Below are positions 44,218-54,261 of a DNA stretch of 64,000 nt, piece by piece. A model generated the notes under the pieces. The model was given only the letters and a program-made list of their open reading frames with translations, did no database searches and was not told the origin of the DNA. A program made the position numbers and the translations under genes. Numbering within the stretch: the first letter of the stretch is position 1; each line of letters starts with the position of its first letter. The stretch comes from Lachnospiraceae bacterium (GTDB lineage Bacteria; Bacillota; Clostridia; Lachnospirales; Lachnospiraceae), in assembly GCA_021199655.1 (NCBI GenBank), contig JAJQHQ010000027.1, forward strand, positions 79,985 to 143,984, written 5' to 3'.

Positions 44218-44921
44218 TCTGCCACCTCCCGGCTTTCCGTATATGGAACGTCAACATGCGTTTTCAGCTCTCCGTCAAAAATATCGACGATCCGTTTCGC
44301 GTGACCCGCGATGTTCCGGTCATGCGTGATCATGATCACAGTCACGCCCTCGTCATTCAGGCTCTGAAACAGTTCCATGATCTGCTGCCCGGATTTGGAA
44401 TCCAGAGCACCGGTCGGCTCATCGGCAAGCAGGATGGACGGCTGATTCACCATCGCGCGTGCGATCGCTACCCTCTGCTTCTGACCGCCGGAAAGCTGTG
44501 TCGGGCGAAATGACAGACGCTCTCCGAGTCCCACCCTTTCCAGAGCTTCCTTCGCCCTCTGGCGGCGGACCTTTTTGCGTACGCCGGCATAAACCAGCGG
44601 CAGCGCGACATTATCCAGTGCGGTCATACGCGGCAGCAGCTGAAAATTCTGAAATACAAAGCCAAGACTCTTCAGCCGCAAATCCGCAAGCTGTGAATCG
44701 TTAAGGCTCATGACATTCTGTCCGGAAAGCTCATAGCTTCCGGATGTCGGACGATCCAGGCATCCGATAATATTCATCAGAGTCGATTTTCCCGAACCGG
44801 AAGGACCCATAACTGCCAGATACTCTCCTTCTTCGACGCTCAGTGAGACATCCTTCAGTGCCGGCACCGTCAGCTTTCCCAATATATAATCCTTATAAAT
44901 ATGCTCCAGTCTCAATATCAT
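44214..44921 (-). CDS. ABC transporter ATP-binding protein, MacB/LolD type (YknY-like)
   Basis: 235 aa from ATG 44921. Walker A GPSGSGKSTLMNIIG, signature LSGGQKQRVAIARAM, Walker B ILLADEPTGALDS and the switch His in ITHDRNIAGHAKRI. The FVFQNFQLLPRMTALDNVALPL segment is typical of the LolD/MacB/YknY group, which powers mechanotransmission instead of direct transport. The ribosome site GGAGG is 15 bases ahead of this ATG, rather far; a GTG at 44963 is in frame but without a site. It sits between two adaptors. Confidence 0.92.
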   Translation of the reverse strand: MILRLEHIYKDYILGKLTVPALKDVSLSVEEGEYLAVMGPSGSGKSTLMNIIGCLDRPTSGSYELSGQNVMSLNDSQLADLRLKSLGFVFQNFQLLPRMTALDNVALPLVYAGVRKKVRRQRAKEALERVGLGERLSFRPTQLSGGQKQRVAIARAMVNQPSILLADEPTGALDSKSGQQIMELFQSLNDEGVTVIMITHDRNIAGHAKRIVDIFDGELKTHVDVPYTESREVAE

Positions 44922-44978
44922 AAGGTCTGCACACTGCCTCCTTCTGTTGTTTTTCTGCCCCACACCGCCGGCCAGCTG

Positions 44979-46454
44979 TTACTCATCGTAATATACGGCA
45001 TCGTCATCATCATACTCATCGTCTTCGTCGTAATACTCGTCGTCATAGTACTCGTCATCTTCGTCGTAATATTCGTCATAGTACTCGTCGTCTTCGTCGT
45101 AATATTCGTCATCCTCGTCATAGTACTCATCATCGTCATCCATCACATAGTACTCGCCGGAATCCGCGTCATAGTACATATCGTCCAGATCTTCATCCGA
45201 GTCGAAATCCCCGTCGACATAATCACTGTCATCATCATCCGAGTCGCCGGCCTCGTTCACCGCGGCAATGTCAAAATAATAGACCGGATCTCCTTCTGAA
45301 ATGGTATTCAGCGGATACGCAATGTAGTCGTCCGCTTCCAGTCCATCGAGAATCTCATATTCACAGAGATCCTCATCGTATTCACCCAGAGTAATCTCAT
45401 GCTTTTCTATGACATTGGATGTATTCGCAAGCCATACGTAAGCTCCATCGTCCTCGATCATAATGTAAAACTCTTCCAGCCACAGACCCGACTTTTCTTC
45501 CGCCTGTCCGGCGTCCTCTTCCATGTAAACGTGCTGTCCCAGGAGAAGTCCTTCCGAGCTGTCCAGTTCCACATAAAAACTGTAGGTAGAGGTATCCGAG
45601 GAAGAATAGCTGTAATAATAATCGTCATCATCTTCGTCCTGTTCCGTGCTGATCTCGGTGATCGTGCCGTTCCATGTCAGGGAGGAGTCCACACGCGAAT
45701 AGACAATCATATCCATCCCCTCATAGATGTTGCCGATGTTCAGTTCATTTACCGTGCCCCTGATCCGGTAATCCCCCTCCGCCAGAATGGTTATGTAGGC
45801 GGAAGAATCCGAGGTAGAGTAACTCTCAGACTCGGTGGATGGATCGTTGATCTTCTGGATGATCCCGCCCATCTCGGCCGTCACCACCGAGTTTTTGATG
45901 GATGCCTGCAGGCTGGCGATCTCATTTTCCTTCGTCTCAATTTCGTATTCGAGCTGACGGATCGTATTCTGATAAGAGAGGATTTCCAGATACGCTTCTG
46001 TCTTATCGTCCTCATCGGTAGCACTGTTCATCAGCTTTTCCTGCTGAGTGATCTGCGTCTCGTAAGACTCGATATCCATCTCATTCTTCTCTATGTCAAT
46101 CTCATCCTGCGTGATCTGATCCTCGTCATCCTGCGTGTCATAGGAAAAAAGCTTCTGCCCCTCTTCTACAATATCCCCTTCCTCCACATAACACTCGTCC
46201 AGCGTACGGTCTGAATCCAGCTGGATTTCAAGCGTCGCCTGTGCCTCAACCTCTCCGGAGAAACGCTCTACCACCCCTGAACCGCTGCCATAACCGGTGA
46301 TAGAAGAGACCGTCTCCACATAGACCGCGTCCTCACTGTCTGAGGAAACGCGTGTCTGCGAATGCTGTGTACTCCCGTAAAAATAATAATACGCGGCATA
46401 TCCGCCCCCGCCAAGCAGAGCCAACACCAAAAGCGTAATGATCACTTTCTTCAT
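44979..46454 (-). CDS. Membrane-fusion (adaptor) protein with acidic Tyr/Asp/Glu repeat tail
   Basis: 491 aa, an HlyD/YknX-like adaptor. N-terminal membrane span (residues ~5-27), a lipoyl half (FSGEVEAQATLEIQLDSDRTLDECYVEEGDIVEEGQKLFSYD), a coiled-coil hairpin at ~115-200 and the return half and beta-barrel at ~205-340. The last ~85 residues are nothing but Asp, Glu and Tyr with a few Val/Met (the repeated DDEYYDEDDEYYDE). This tail would be outside the membrane and highly negative, which may bind cations, cell wall polymers or a cationic peptide. First gene of the four-gene export operon. Confidence 0.8.
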   Translation of the reverse strand: MKKVIITLLVLALLGGGGYAAYYYFYGSTQHSQTRVSSDSEDAVYVETVSSITGYGSGSGVVERFSGEVEAQATLEIQLDSDRTLDECYVEEGDIVEEGQKLFSYDTQDDEDQITQDEIDIEKNEMDIESYETQITQQEKLMNSATDEDDKTEAYLEILSYQNTIRQLEYEIETKENEIASLQASIKNSVVTAEMGGIIQKINDPSTESESYSTSDSSAYITILAEGDYRIRGTVNELNIGNIYEGMDMIVYSRVDSSLTWNGTITEISTEQDEDDDDYYYSYSSSDTSTYSFYVELDSSEGLLLGQHVYMEEDAGQAEEKSGLWLEEFYIMIEDDGAYVWLANTSNVIEKHEITLGEYDEDLCEYEILDGLEADDYIAYPLNTISEGDPVYYFDIAAVNEAGDSDDDDSDYVDGDFDSDEDLDDMYYDADSGEYYVMDDDDEYYDEDDEYYDEDDEYYDEYYDEDDEYYDDEYYDEDDEYDDDDAVYYDE

Positions 46455-46491
46455 AAAGCAGTCTTCCTCCGGTCATGATTTTCCGTAACTG

Positions 46492-46518
46492 ATAACTGTT
46501 CTATTCCTTCACAGTTAT
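46492..46518. repeat. 27-nt GTAACTGT hairpin, copy 3 (variant arms)
   Basis: ATAACTGT (46492-46499) and ACAGTTAT (46511-46518): the outer pair is A-T instead of G-C, a compensatory change relative to other copies. Confidence 0.75.
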
Positions 46519-46612
46519 AATTCCTTTATTCCTAACTATAGCACATCCAAATCGAAATAACATTCTAATTTTCTTAATTCTTGCTGAACTTCATCAAATA
46601 ATCACAGGAAAA

Positions 46613-46639
46613 CTGCCGTCGGCGTATAACCGGCGGCAG
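46613..46639 (-). terminator. Terminator of the glyA transcript
   Basis: CTGCCGTCGG pairs with CCGGCGGCAG (one G-U) and on the minus strand is followed by TTTTCC. It lies just after the small gene 46657-46809. Confidence 0.8.
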
Positions 46640-46656
46640 CCTTATGAATTTCGTTA

Positions 46657-46809
46657 TTACTGTTCATTCTTCACTTTTTGTTCTCTGTCCTTCGGCTTGT
46701 AATGTTCTTCTCCAGTCTCAATCCAAAGCATGAAATCATTAATTTCCTTCTCTGTCCATCCGGCTGCTCTAAGCCCAGTAATCATTCTGGCTATTTCTGT
46801 CATATTCAT
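46657..46809 (-). CDS. Small 50-aa conserved-looking protein downstream of glyA
   Basis: ATG 46809 follows AAAGGAG at good spacing and opens 50 codons: MNMTEIARMITGLRAAGWTE, then KEINDFMLWIETGEEHYKPK and a basic tail. The pattern of an amphipathic helix, a Gly-Trp turn and a second helix with LWIETG is shared by short clostridial proteins I have seen, with no known role. It lies about 75 bases after glyA and before a terminator, so probably shares its transcript. It is too short to have shown in long-ORF searches. Confidence 0.7.
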   Translation of the reverse strand: MNMTEIARMITGLRAAGWTEKEINDFMLWIETGEEHYKPKDREQKVKNEQ

Positions 46810-46882
46810 GAATCCACTCTCCTTTCATGTACAGACGAATACACCATTGGTTTCTACAATGATTATAACATATCCAGACAGA

Positions 46883-48121
46883 TTACACCAGCGGATATTT
46901 GTCCGTCAGAGATCTTACCAGACCGCGCGCCTTCTCCTCACAGCCCGGCTCCGCATTCAGCATGCAGGCAATCGCTTCCGCGATGATATCCATATCCTGC
47001 TCGTTCATACCACGGGAGGTCACAGCCGGTGTGCCGAGACGTACGCCGCTCGTCACAAAAGCAGACTGCGGATCATTCGGAATCGTATTCTTATTGCAGG
47101 TGATATTTACGGAATCCAGAAGGTTCTCAACCTCCTTGCCCGTCCTGCCGACGCTCGTCAGATCGACCAGCATCAGATGATTGTCCGTGCCGCCGGAGAC
47201 GATCCGGATACCGCGGTTCATCAGACCTGCGCAGAGCGCTTTCGCGTTCTTCGCAACATTCTGCTGGTAAACCTTGAATTCCGGCTGCAGCGCCTCCTTG
47301 AAGCAGACCGCTTTCGCCGCGATCACATGCATCAGCGGTCCGCCCTGAACGCCCGGGAAAATCGCCTTGTTAAAGTTCGCCTTCTTCGCAAACTCTGCGT
47401 CAGAAAGAATCAGTCCGCCGCGCGGTCCGCGCAGCGTCTTGTGCGTCGTAGTCGTTGTAACATGTGCGTAAGGGATCGGGCTCGGATGCACACCTGCTGC
47501 CACAAGTCCGGCAATGTGTGCGATATCCACCATAAGATAGGCTCCTACCTCATCCGCGATCTCACGAAAACGTTTGAAATCAATCGTACGTGCATAAGCG
47601 CTCGCGCCTGCAACGATCAGCTTCGGACGGCATTCCAGAGCGATCCTTCTGACCTCGTCATAATCGATAAAACCGTCATCATTCACACCGTAAGGAGTAA
47701 CATCAAAGTAAGCACCAGAAAAGTTGGCCGGGCTTCCGTGTGACAAATGTCCGCCCTGCGAAAGATTCATGCCCATAACTTTATCGCCAGGTTTCAGCAG
47801 CGCAAAGAAAACAGCCATATTCGCCTGGGCACCGGAGTGCGGCTGGACATTTGCATAAGTACATCCGAACAATTCCATTGCACGCTCTCTCGCCAGATTC
47901 TCCACAACATCCACGCACTCACATCCGCCATAATAACGTTTGCCGGGATATCCTTCCGCATATTTATTCGTGAGCGGGCTTCCCATGGCAGCCATCACAG
48001 CCTTAGAAACCCAGTTTTCAGAAGCGATCAGCTCGATATGGCTGTTCTGTCTTTCCTGCTCGGCGACAATCGCGTCAGCGATCTCGCTGTCCACACGCCG
48101 TACTTCATCCAGTGAATACAT
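46883..48121 (-). CDS. glyA: Serine hydroxymethyltransferase
   Basis: 412 aa, full length. This PLP enzyme converts serine and tetrahydrofolate to glycine and methylene-THF. The PLP lysine is in [15 protein letters not shown] (~residue 228); [22 protein letters not shown] and [20 protein letters not shown] are the substrate and cofactor contacts; ANPNTIPN-like [10 protein letters not shown] and [16 protein letters not shown] complete the family pattern. GGAGA precedes ATG 48121. A promoter at 48260-48288 leaves a leader of about 130 nt. Confidence 0.97.
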   Translation of the reverse strand: MYSLDEVRRVDSEIADAIVAEQERQNSHIELIASENWVSKAVMAAMGSPLTNKYAEGYPGKRYYGGCECVDVVENLARERAMELFGCTYANVQPHSGAQANMAVFFALLKPGDKVMGMNLSQGGHLSHGSPANFSGAYFDVTPYGVNDDGFIDYDEVRRIALECRPKLIVAGASAYARTIDFKRFREIADEVGAYLMVDIAHIAGLVAAGVHPSPIPYAHVTTTTTHKTLRGPRGGLILSDAEFAKKANFNKAIFPGVQGGPLMHVIAAKAVCFKEALQPEFKVYQQNVAKNAKALCAGLMNRGIRIVSGGTDNHLMLVDLTSVGRTGKEVENLLDSVNITCNKNTIPNDPQSAFVTSGVRLGTPAVTSRGMNEQDMDIIAEAIACMLNAEPGCEEKARGLVRSLTDKYPLV

Positions 48122-48259
48122 TCCGTTCTCTCCTTATTTATCTATTCTTTTCATGTGATATCCGACAGTCTTCTTCACAGGTCTGCCTCATGCAGCTTCA
48201 TCCGGGACGAAACCTTGCATACTGACCGGAGACTTTCCGTTGATTTTCACACCTCGGTT

Positions 48260-48288
48260 ATCATACTTTGCATTCCCCTAAAAGTCAA
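48260..48288 (-). promoter_or_regulatory. Promoter of glyA
   Basis: Minus strand TTGACT (48288-48283), 17-base spacer, TATGAT (48265-48260). Confidence 0.7.
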
Positions 48289-48409
48289 GACTGTTCGTCC
48301 CATTTTTTCAAATGTCCGTCCGAGACGGTCAGTCCTTTATTTTGGAAACACGAATTTTGTCTATTTCTGTCAAATACGGTATGAATGAAGGCTCTTTTAA
48401 AATGATTGT

Positions 48410-48438
48410 TTGACAAATGCTTTTCAATCGTGTAAAAT
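48410..48438 (+). promoter_or_regulatory. Promoter of the DUF1294 fusion gene
   Basis: TTGACA (48410-48415), 17-base spacer, TAAAAT (48433-48438), 36 bases before the start codon. Confidence 0.8.
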
Positions 48439-48473
48439 AAATTTCATCTGGGCACTTATTGACGGAGGTTGAA

Positions 48474-49799
48474 ATGAAAAGTATCCTGATTATCTATATC
48501 ATAGTGATAAATCTGTTCAGTCTGATCCTGATGGGAACAGATAAGCTCAGGGCGCGGCGCGGCAAGCGACGAATCCCGGAGCGTACGCTTTTTATCGCCG
48601 CAATCCTGTTTGGCAGTATAGGAATTTTCATAGGTATGTATCTGTTTCATCATAAGACTAAGAAGCTTAAGTTTTCCATCGGGATTCCGTTCATCTTCGT
48701 CATGCAGCTGCTGCTTGTCACCGGGGTCTATCTCTGGAACAGGCAGGAAATGGCGCGCCCCTCGCAGGCTGTCCAGCAGGAGCTCTCCCTGATCCAGGAT
48801 CTGGATGAAGATACGATCACTTCCTTTGTCTCCTATGAAAGTCTGATGAATTCCAATCTGGCTACCGGCGAGATCAGTACCGACGCGACAGAAGCCGTTG
48901 ACCTTTTCTTCGAACATTTCACATACAGTATACATAATGAAGAGATCACCGGCGATGAAGCAACCGTCACGGTCCAGATCTCAAATATTGATGCCAAAGC
49001 ACTTGCACAGGATCTCTGTACCGAAATTCTGAAAAAATCCGTAGAAATATATCCGGATGATGAGGAAGAAGCAACCACCGGAGATTATTACCGTCTGCTG
49101 CGCGATACTCTCTCTTCAAACAACTATGACATCGTCGTCAGTACCGTAGCTTTTCATTTAAAAAGGGAAAACAACATCTGGACGATCCAGTCAGATTCCG
49201 AACTGGAGGATGATCTGGTCGGAGGCTTTATCTCCTGTATGAACGATCCGTATATTCTTTCCGCTTCCGAGGTGCTTGCCATTCATCTGGATGCGCTGCT
49301 GGAACTGAATGCAGATGACTGGATGGATTATCTGGACATTGAAGATATCTTTGCCACTTACAATACAGAATATTATTCCCTGATAGACGAAGAATACGTC
49401 CGCCAGCTGACGGACGCATTTGACTATGAGATCCTGCGCTGCACCGAAGACGGCGACCAGGCTGAGGCGGTCATACGCGTCACCAGTGTTGATATGACCA
49501 GCGTACTTACGGCCTACAGAGAATCTCTTCTTGAGTATGCTTCTACGACACAGTCCATCCGCGACAACTCGGTCACATTCTCAAATGAGACATCGCGGAT
49601 GCTCCTGGAAGCCCTGCAGGAAAACACTGCCACTGCTTCCACAGACGTTACCCTCACCTTTTCCAACAATGGTTCCACCTGGGAGGTCTACTTCAATTCC
49701 GACTTCACCGACGCGCTGATGGGGAACATGAACGAGGCCATCGAGGCATTCTCCTCTTCTACTGAGGAAGCGACGCAGGAAGTATCGCCGACGGAGTAA
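48474..49799 (+). CDS. DUF1294 membrane domain fused to a large extracytoplasmic domain
   Basis: 441 aa from ATG 48474, preceded by GGAGG. Residues ~1-85 match the small membrane family DUF1294 (NLFSLILMGTDKLRARRGKRRIPERTLF, then GSIGIFIGMYLFHHKTKKLKF), normally a protein of about 90 residues. A second membrane span (~82-95) leads into ~340 residues outside, acidic and Thr/Ser rich, with two related halves (residues ~125-245 and ~270-420, each a cystatin-like pattern of VTVQISNID / VIRVTSVDM and FSNNGSTWEVYF). The role of neither part is known. The stop is two bases from the convergent hisS stop. Confidence 0.75.
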   Translation: MKSILIIYIIVINLFSLILMGTDKLRARRGKRRIPERTLFIAAILFGSIGIFIGMYLFHHKTKKLKFSIGIPFIFVMQLLLVTGVYLWNRQEMARPSQAVQQELSLIQDLDEDTITSFVSYESLMNSNLATGEISTDATEAVDLFFEHFTYSIHNEEITGDEATVTVQISNIDAKALAQDLCTEILKKSVEIYPDDEEEATTGDYYRLLRDTLSSNNYDIVVSTVAFHLKRENNIWTIQSDSELEDDLVGGFISCMNDPYILSASEVLAIHLDALLELNADDWMDYLDIEDIFATYNTEYYSLIDEEYVRQLTDAFDYEILRCTEDGDQAEAVIRVTSVDMTSVLTAYRESLLEYASTTQSIRDNSVTFSNETSRMLLEALQENTATASTDVTLTFSNNGSTWEVYFNSDFTDALMGNMNEAIEAFSSSTEEATQEVSPTE

Positions 49800-49801
49800 A
49801 A

Positions 49802-51043
49802 CTACAGTGCCTCCGCGATACAATCGAGCGCGACCTCCGTCTGCTCTCCGGTCGCCATGTCTTTCAGCATCGCGCGGTTCTGCTCCAGCTCCTGTGAGCC
49901 GATGATCACGACCTTTTTCGCACCGAGCTTATTCGCATATTTCATCTGCGCCTTTACGCTGCGGTCCATGTAGTCGGTCTCGACGATCCGACCCTGAGAA
50001 CGCAGGCTGCGCACCAGCTGATATGCACGGGCGCGGGCTTCTTTTCCGAGTATCCCGACGTACAGATCTGCCGGCTCTTCTTCCGGAAATGCAACTCCCT
50101 CATTGTCCATAAAATACAGGATGCGCTCGATTCCCATACCGAAGCCGACGGACGGGATGTCCTGTTTTTCTTCGATCTCATGGATCAGGCCGTCGTAGCG
50201 GCCGCCTCCGCAGAGAGTAAACCCGTCGGAGTTGACAAATTCGAACACGGTTTTTGTATAATAATCCAAGCCGCGGACAATTCCCGTATCGATCTCATAC
50301 GGGATTGCAAGATCGTCCAGCAGGGATTTAAGCTCTTCAAAATGCGTTCTGCAGCCGTCATCCAGATAATCGATCGTCCTGGGTGCATCCGCAACAATCT
50401 TTTTGCAGGTGTCCACCTTGCAGTCCAGAACGCGCAGCGGATTTTTCTCCATGCGCTCCCGGCAGGTCGGACAAAGGTCATTCTCATATTTTTTCAGATA
50501 AGAAAGAAGCGCTTCGTTGTACGCTTTGCGGCAGTTCTTACAGCCGATACTGTTGATGTGCAGTTTGACATCCTTCAGCCCGAATTTGCCAAGAAGCTCC
50601 GTCACAAAGGAGATCACCTCCAGCTCCGCAAGCGGGCTGGCCGAACCGACCATCTCCACGCCAAACTGATGATGCTGGCGCAGCCTGCCTTTCTGAGGCT
50701 TTTCATAACGGAATGCGGGTGTAACGTAAAAAAGCTTGGTCGGAGCAGGCTGCGCATACATGGCATGCTCCAGATAAGCGCGCATGACACCGGCCGTGCC
50801 TTCCGGCTTCAGAGTAATGCTCCGGTCTCCCTTGTCCAGAAAGGTATACATCTCTTTTTGCACCACGTCGGTGTCCGAGCCTACGCCGCGCTGGAACAGT
50901 TCTGTGTGTTCAAAAACCGGAGTGATGATCTCCTCCATATGATAGCAGCGCGCAGTCTCGCGGGCAAGCTTTTCCACATACGCGCGTTTGCGCATCTCTT
51001 CTCCATACCAGTCCTGTACGCCTCTCGGTGCCTGTGTAATCAT
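49802..51043 (-). CDS. hisS: Histidyl-tRNA synthetase
   Basis: 413 aa, class II synthetase. Motif 1 around [16 protein letters not shown], motif 2 [15 protein letters not shown] and [17 protein letters not shown], the histidine site [11 protein letters not shown], motif 3 [10 protein letters not shown], and the C-terminal anticodon domain ([25 protein letters not shown]). GGAGG precedes ATG 51043. It is 17 bases after the HD-GYP gene and ends the apt-rel-MBL-hemZ series, a common clostridial order. Confidence 0.96.
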   Translation of the reverse strand: MITQAPRGVQDWYGEEMRKRAYVEKLARETARCYHMEEIITPVFEHTELFQRGVGSDTDVVQKEMYTFLDKGDRSITLKPEGTAGVMRAYLEHAMYAQPAPTKLFYVTPAFRYEKPQKGRLRQHHQFGVEMVGSASPLAELEVISFVTELLGKFGLKDVKLHINSIGCKNCRKAYNEALLSYLKKYENDLCPTCRERMEKNPLRVLDCKVDTCKKIVADAPRTIDYLDDGCRTHFEELKSLLDDLAIPYEIDTGIVRGLDYYTKTVFEFVNSDGFTLCGGGRYDGLIHEIEEKQDIPSVGFGMGIERILYFMDNEGVAFPEEEPADLYVGILGKEARARAYQLVRSLRSQGRIVETDYMDRSVKAQMKYANKLGAKKVVIIGSQELEQNRAMLKDMATGEQTEVALDCIAEAL

Positions 51044-51060
51044 TGTGTTTCCTCCTTTAT

Positions 51061-51708
51061 TCAGAAATCCATGAGTTCCGGGCCGTTCTCCCGCATCAGC
51101 TTCGTCAGCTTATCCTCCAGATCTTTTGTATCCAGCAGCTGTTCCAGGCCAGAGGAATGAACCACCCGCATGAATGCCAGAAATACTTCGATATCGTAAT
51201 TTTTTGATTCCTCTATCATCAGCTCGACCGCTGTATCCACGTCAAATGCCCTGCGGTACGGCCGGTCAGATGTCAGAGCAGCAAATACATCGCAGACGCG
51301 CAGGATCCGCGCGCCGATCGGAATATCATCACGGGAAAGATTCTGCGGATATCCGGTGCCGTCGCAATTCTCATGATGAAATCTTACCATGTCCACGATC
51401 TTCTGTGAATACCCGTTTTTCAACAGAATCTCTGCGCCCAGAGCAGAATGGCGGCGGACATATTTCATCTCCTCAATGACCAGAGTCTCTTCCTCATGCC
51501 CGCGCACATATTTCGCCAGCTCCAGCTTACCAATATCATGCAGGAAGCCGGCAACTGCCAGTTCATGACAGTCCTCTCCGGAAAAGTTCATCTCCTCACC
51601 CACATGAAAAGCCAGATTGCTCACCGTACAGGCATGCGTCAGCTCCTTGAGGATGCTCGGCCTTATGATCGGATATTCTTTTTTGTAAACGGGCGCGCCC
51701 TCACTCAT
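51061..51708 (-). CDS. HD-GYP domain phosphodiesterase
   Basis: 215 aa. The metal ligands His and HD ([11 protein letters not shown]) and the diagnostic [11 protein letters not shown] mark an HD-GYP domain, which normally hydrolyses c-di-GMP (or cGAMP) to linear products. There is no sensor or receiver domain, only a short N-terminal segment ([15 protein letters not shown]), so activity would be controlled by interaction or expression. It starts inside hemZ (overlap of 8 bases) and precedes hisS by 17 bases. A c-di-GMP link to this operon is not usual. Confidence 0.85.
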   Translation of the reverse strand: MSEGAPVYKKEYPIIRPSILKELTHACTVSNLAFHVGEEMNFSGEDCHELAVAGFLHDIGKLELAKYVRGHEEETLVIEEMKYVRRHSALGAEILLKNGYSQKIVDMVRFHHENCDGTGYPQNLSRDDIPIGARILRVCDVFAALTSDRPYRRAFDVDTAVELMIEESKNYDIEVFLAFMRVVHSSGLEQLLDTKDLEDKLTKLMRENGPELMDF

Positions 51709-53459
51709 AAAGTCCCGCCCTCTTTCTTTCGATCATTTCGTCAATCCGCTCCATATAATTACGGATGTCCTTTACATTCTCGACCCGCTCGATCCGCTTT
51801 TCCGGAAAATGAGCACCCTGCGTCTGAGACAGATCGTTTTTACCGGAGCGATTCTGCGTATGCAGCGTCCGGTCTGGTCCGGGCGCATTCGGAATATGCG
51901 CAGCGCCGTTCCGCACCAGCTTTGTAGACGCTCCGGCTCCAAGCGCGATAATTGACTGGATCTCCTCCATGATCAGGATATTGTACAGACCTTCGCAGCC
52001 CTCCCGCGCATACCCGACGTTTTCAAAATTGCCGGCCATATTTTTCTGCCGGTACAGGTAGTACGGAAAAAGCCCCGAATCCCGCGTATAGCGTGCGGTC
52101 ATGTCCATGATCTCACTGCTGTTTTCAAAGCTGAGTTCCTGATGTTCTTCCTTAAACAGGCGCAGCCGCGCCGCCCGCTTCACGGCAAGCGAATGCACCG
52201 TGATACTGTCCGGATCCATGCCGCGCAGCACCTGCATGGTATGCTCAACCTCAGAAGCTCCCTCTCCCGGAAGCCCGACGATCAGATCCATATTGATGTT
52301 GTCAAATCCCATCCCGCGTGCCAGCGCAAAGGCCTCCATCGTCTGGGCAGTCGTATGCTTCCTGCCGATGAAATCCAGCGTCTCCTGATTCATCGTCTGC
52401 GGATTGATGGAAATGCGCGTCACACCATGATCCTTCAATACCTGAAGCTTCTCCCGGGTGATCGAATCCGGGCGTCCGGCTTCAACGGTGAATTCCAGAG
52501 CATTGCCGACATCAAAATGCTCCTCCAGCTTTGCAAGCAGACGGTCCATCTGCTCCGGCTCCAGAGTCGTCGGGGTACCGCCGCCGATATAAATCGTGTC
52601 CGGATGCCGATGCGGAAGCATATCAGCCACAGCGTCGATCTCATGCATCAAAGTGTTCAGATAGTCATCGACCTGATTGCGCCAGAGCGCGATCGGACTG
52701 GAGCTGAACGAGCAGTACAGACAGATGCTCGGGCAGAAAGGAATACCGATGTACAGGCTGTATCCGCTGCGAAATGCCTCCCGCCCCCGGCCTGCGAAGC
52801 ATGTTTCTCCGGCTTCAGTTTTTCCAGCAGAGAGTGCTCCCGATTCGCGATCGTGATGGCAAGCGCCGTCTTCTCATTGCTCGTGTAATAGGTTTTCCGC
52901 ATATAGTCCGCAATCTCACTGTTTTTAAAGCCCTGATTCAGAAGTGCCATCGGAATCTTAGTCGGACGGATGCCGGTCAGATTGCCCCAGGGAAGCGTTT
53001 TCCCGGAATACTCTGCGAGAATCCGGTACAGCAAACGCTTCAGCTCATTCTTCGTCTCATGCCGGTCGTCCTCCAGGCACAGGCTCTCCTTATGCAGTAC
53101 TTCCAGAGAGTCCTCATACAGCCGGATGTCGATCCGGTGTGAAGCCGCGGCAGGCCACGCTGCTGTATCCTTTTCGATAAGCTCACCGGAAGACCGCTGC
53201 AGGCCGCATTCCGATGCAGATGATGCAGAAAAGGTGTCCCTCTTGTCACTTACCGGCACAAAAAAACATCCAGTGAAAACACTGGTCCGGCTGTTCCGGC
53301 CAATTTCTCCGTACCCGTCTTGTCTGAGAATTCCGGAGAGTGTTCAGGCAGCATATCCGTCTGAATCTCCACCTTCACCTCATGGTCAGGGTAAAACGCA
53401 CGCACCAGAGAATGGACGTCATATTGAAAGCTTTGTCTGTTCAATCGTACCTGAATCAT
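51701..53459 (-). pseudogene. hemZ: Coproporphyrinogen dehydrogenase HemZ-like radical SAM gene, broken by two frame breaks
   Basis: Three frames together give a HemZ (~580 aa against about 500 usual). N-terminal part (53459 to ~53262): VRLNRQSFQYDVHSLVRAFYPDHE. Middle (~53262-52785): KLIEKDTAAW, ELKRLLYRILAEYSGKTLPWGNLTGIRPTKIPMALL, then LEKLKPEKH. C-terminal part from ~52785: GYSLYIGIPFCPSICLYCSF (the CxxxCxxC cluster), YIGGGTPTTLE, GLPGE and EEIQSIIALGAGASTK. The breaks are at an A7/T7 run (53260-53266) and a C5GC3 stretch (52780-52788); each needs one extra base. Extra linkers are near residues 60-95 and near the C-terminus. The product would be an anaerobic haem-synthesis enzyme. Real mutation, programmed slippage and sequencing error are all possible. 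Confidence 0.8.
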
Positions 53460-53544
53460 ATATATCCCGTCTTTGCTGATGCCGCCCATTCCAATTGATA
53501 TCCTTATACTCACAGGATCACCGTGCGCATCGGCAAACTCTTAT

Positions 53545-54171
53545 TTAATAAGGGTTAAACTGTTTCTCATATTGTATCGAAGTCGCCGCGTCATGCCCCG
53601 GAAACACTTCCGTCTCATCCGGCAGCACAAACAGCTTCTCATGGATAGAGCGATGGATCGCGCCCATACTTCCCGTAGGAAAATCCGTCCGTCCCACACT
53701 GCAGCGGAACAGGGTATCCCCGGAAAAAAGCACCTGCTCTTCCGGCAGATAATAGCAGGCGCTCCCAATCGTATGTCCCGGTGTGTGCAGCACCTGAATC
53801 AAAAAACCGGCAAGGGTAACAGTCTCACCATCCCGGAAAAAGCGATCCGCCGAAAGGGTGTAACCATTCCCGCTCCATGCGGTCAGGTTCTTCTGTGCAT
53901 CGTTCAAAACCTCTTCTTCTTCTTTCATAGCATAGATTGAAATGCCGTATTTTTCTTTCAGAGCCGAAGCAGCGCCAATGTGGTCAAAATGTCCGTGCGT
54001 CAGAAGAATCGCAGCCGGTGTCCCATCCATAGTGGAAATCTTCTGCGCAAGGCGATCCGGCTGATCAGCCGGATCAATGATCAGAAGTTCTCCCGTTTTT
54101 TTATTTTTCGCAAGATAGCTGTTCGTAGACACCATTCCGAGTACAAGTGACTCCAACTGCAGATTATCCAA
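53545..54171 (-). CDS. MBL-fold metallo-hydrolase (glyoxalase II-like)
   Basis: 208 aa. The zinc ligands are in LLTHGHFDHIGA (HxHxDH), the next His in VLHTPGHTIGSACY, then FSGDTLFRCSVGRTDFP (bridging Asp) and VFPGHDAATSIQYEK (last His). It is the short MBL protein that sits in the rel-hemZ region of many clostridia and is often annotated as a hydroxyacylglutathione-hydrolase-like protein; the true substrate is unknown. It lies 90 bases after rel and about 85 before hemZ. Confidence 0.9.
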   Translation of the reverse strand: MDNLQLESLVLGMVSTNSYLAKNKKTGELLIIDPADQPDRLAQKISTMDGTPAAILLTHGHFDHIGAASALKEKYGISIYAMKEEEEVLNDAQKNLTAWSGNGYTLSADRFFRDGETVTLAGFLIQVLHTPGHTIGSACYYLPEEQVLFSGDTLFRCSVGRTDFPTGSMGAIHRSIHEKLFVLPDETEVFPGHDAATSIQYEKQFNPY

Positions 54172-54261
54172 AATTCTGCACCTCCATTTTCCGAATGTCC
54201 GTCCGGATCACGCCAGGCTTTTCTGCCTGCTTATCTGTCTGTCCGGGACGCGCACGGCGGC

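Larger units (their letters stand above)
48122..48473. other. Divergent region between glyA and the DUF1294 gene
   Basis: Contains one promoter for each side (48260-48288 minus; 48410-48438 plus) and a glyA leader with hairpins (CTGC-ATGAG-GCAG; TTTCGTC-CCG-GATGAAG). I saw no THF or ZTP riboswitch signature. Confidence 0.5.
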
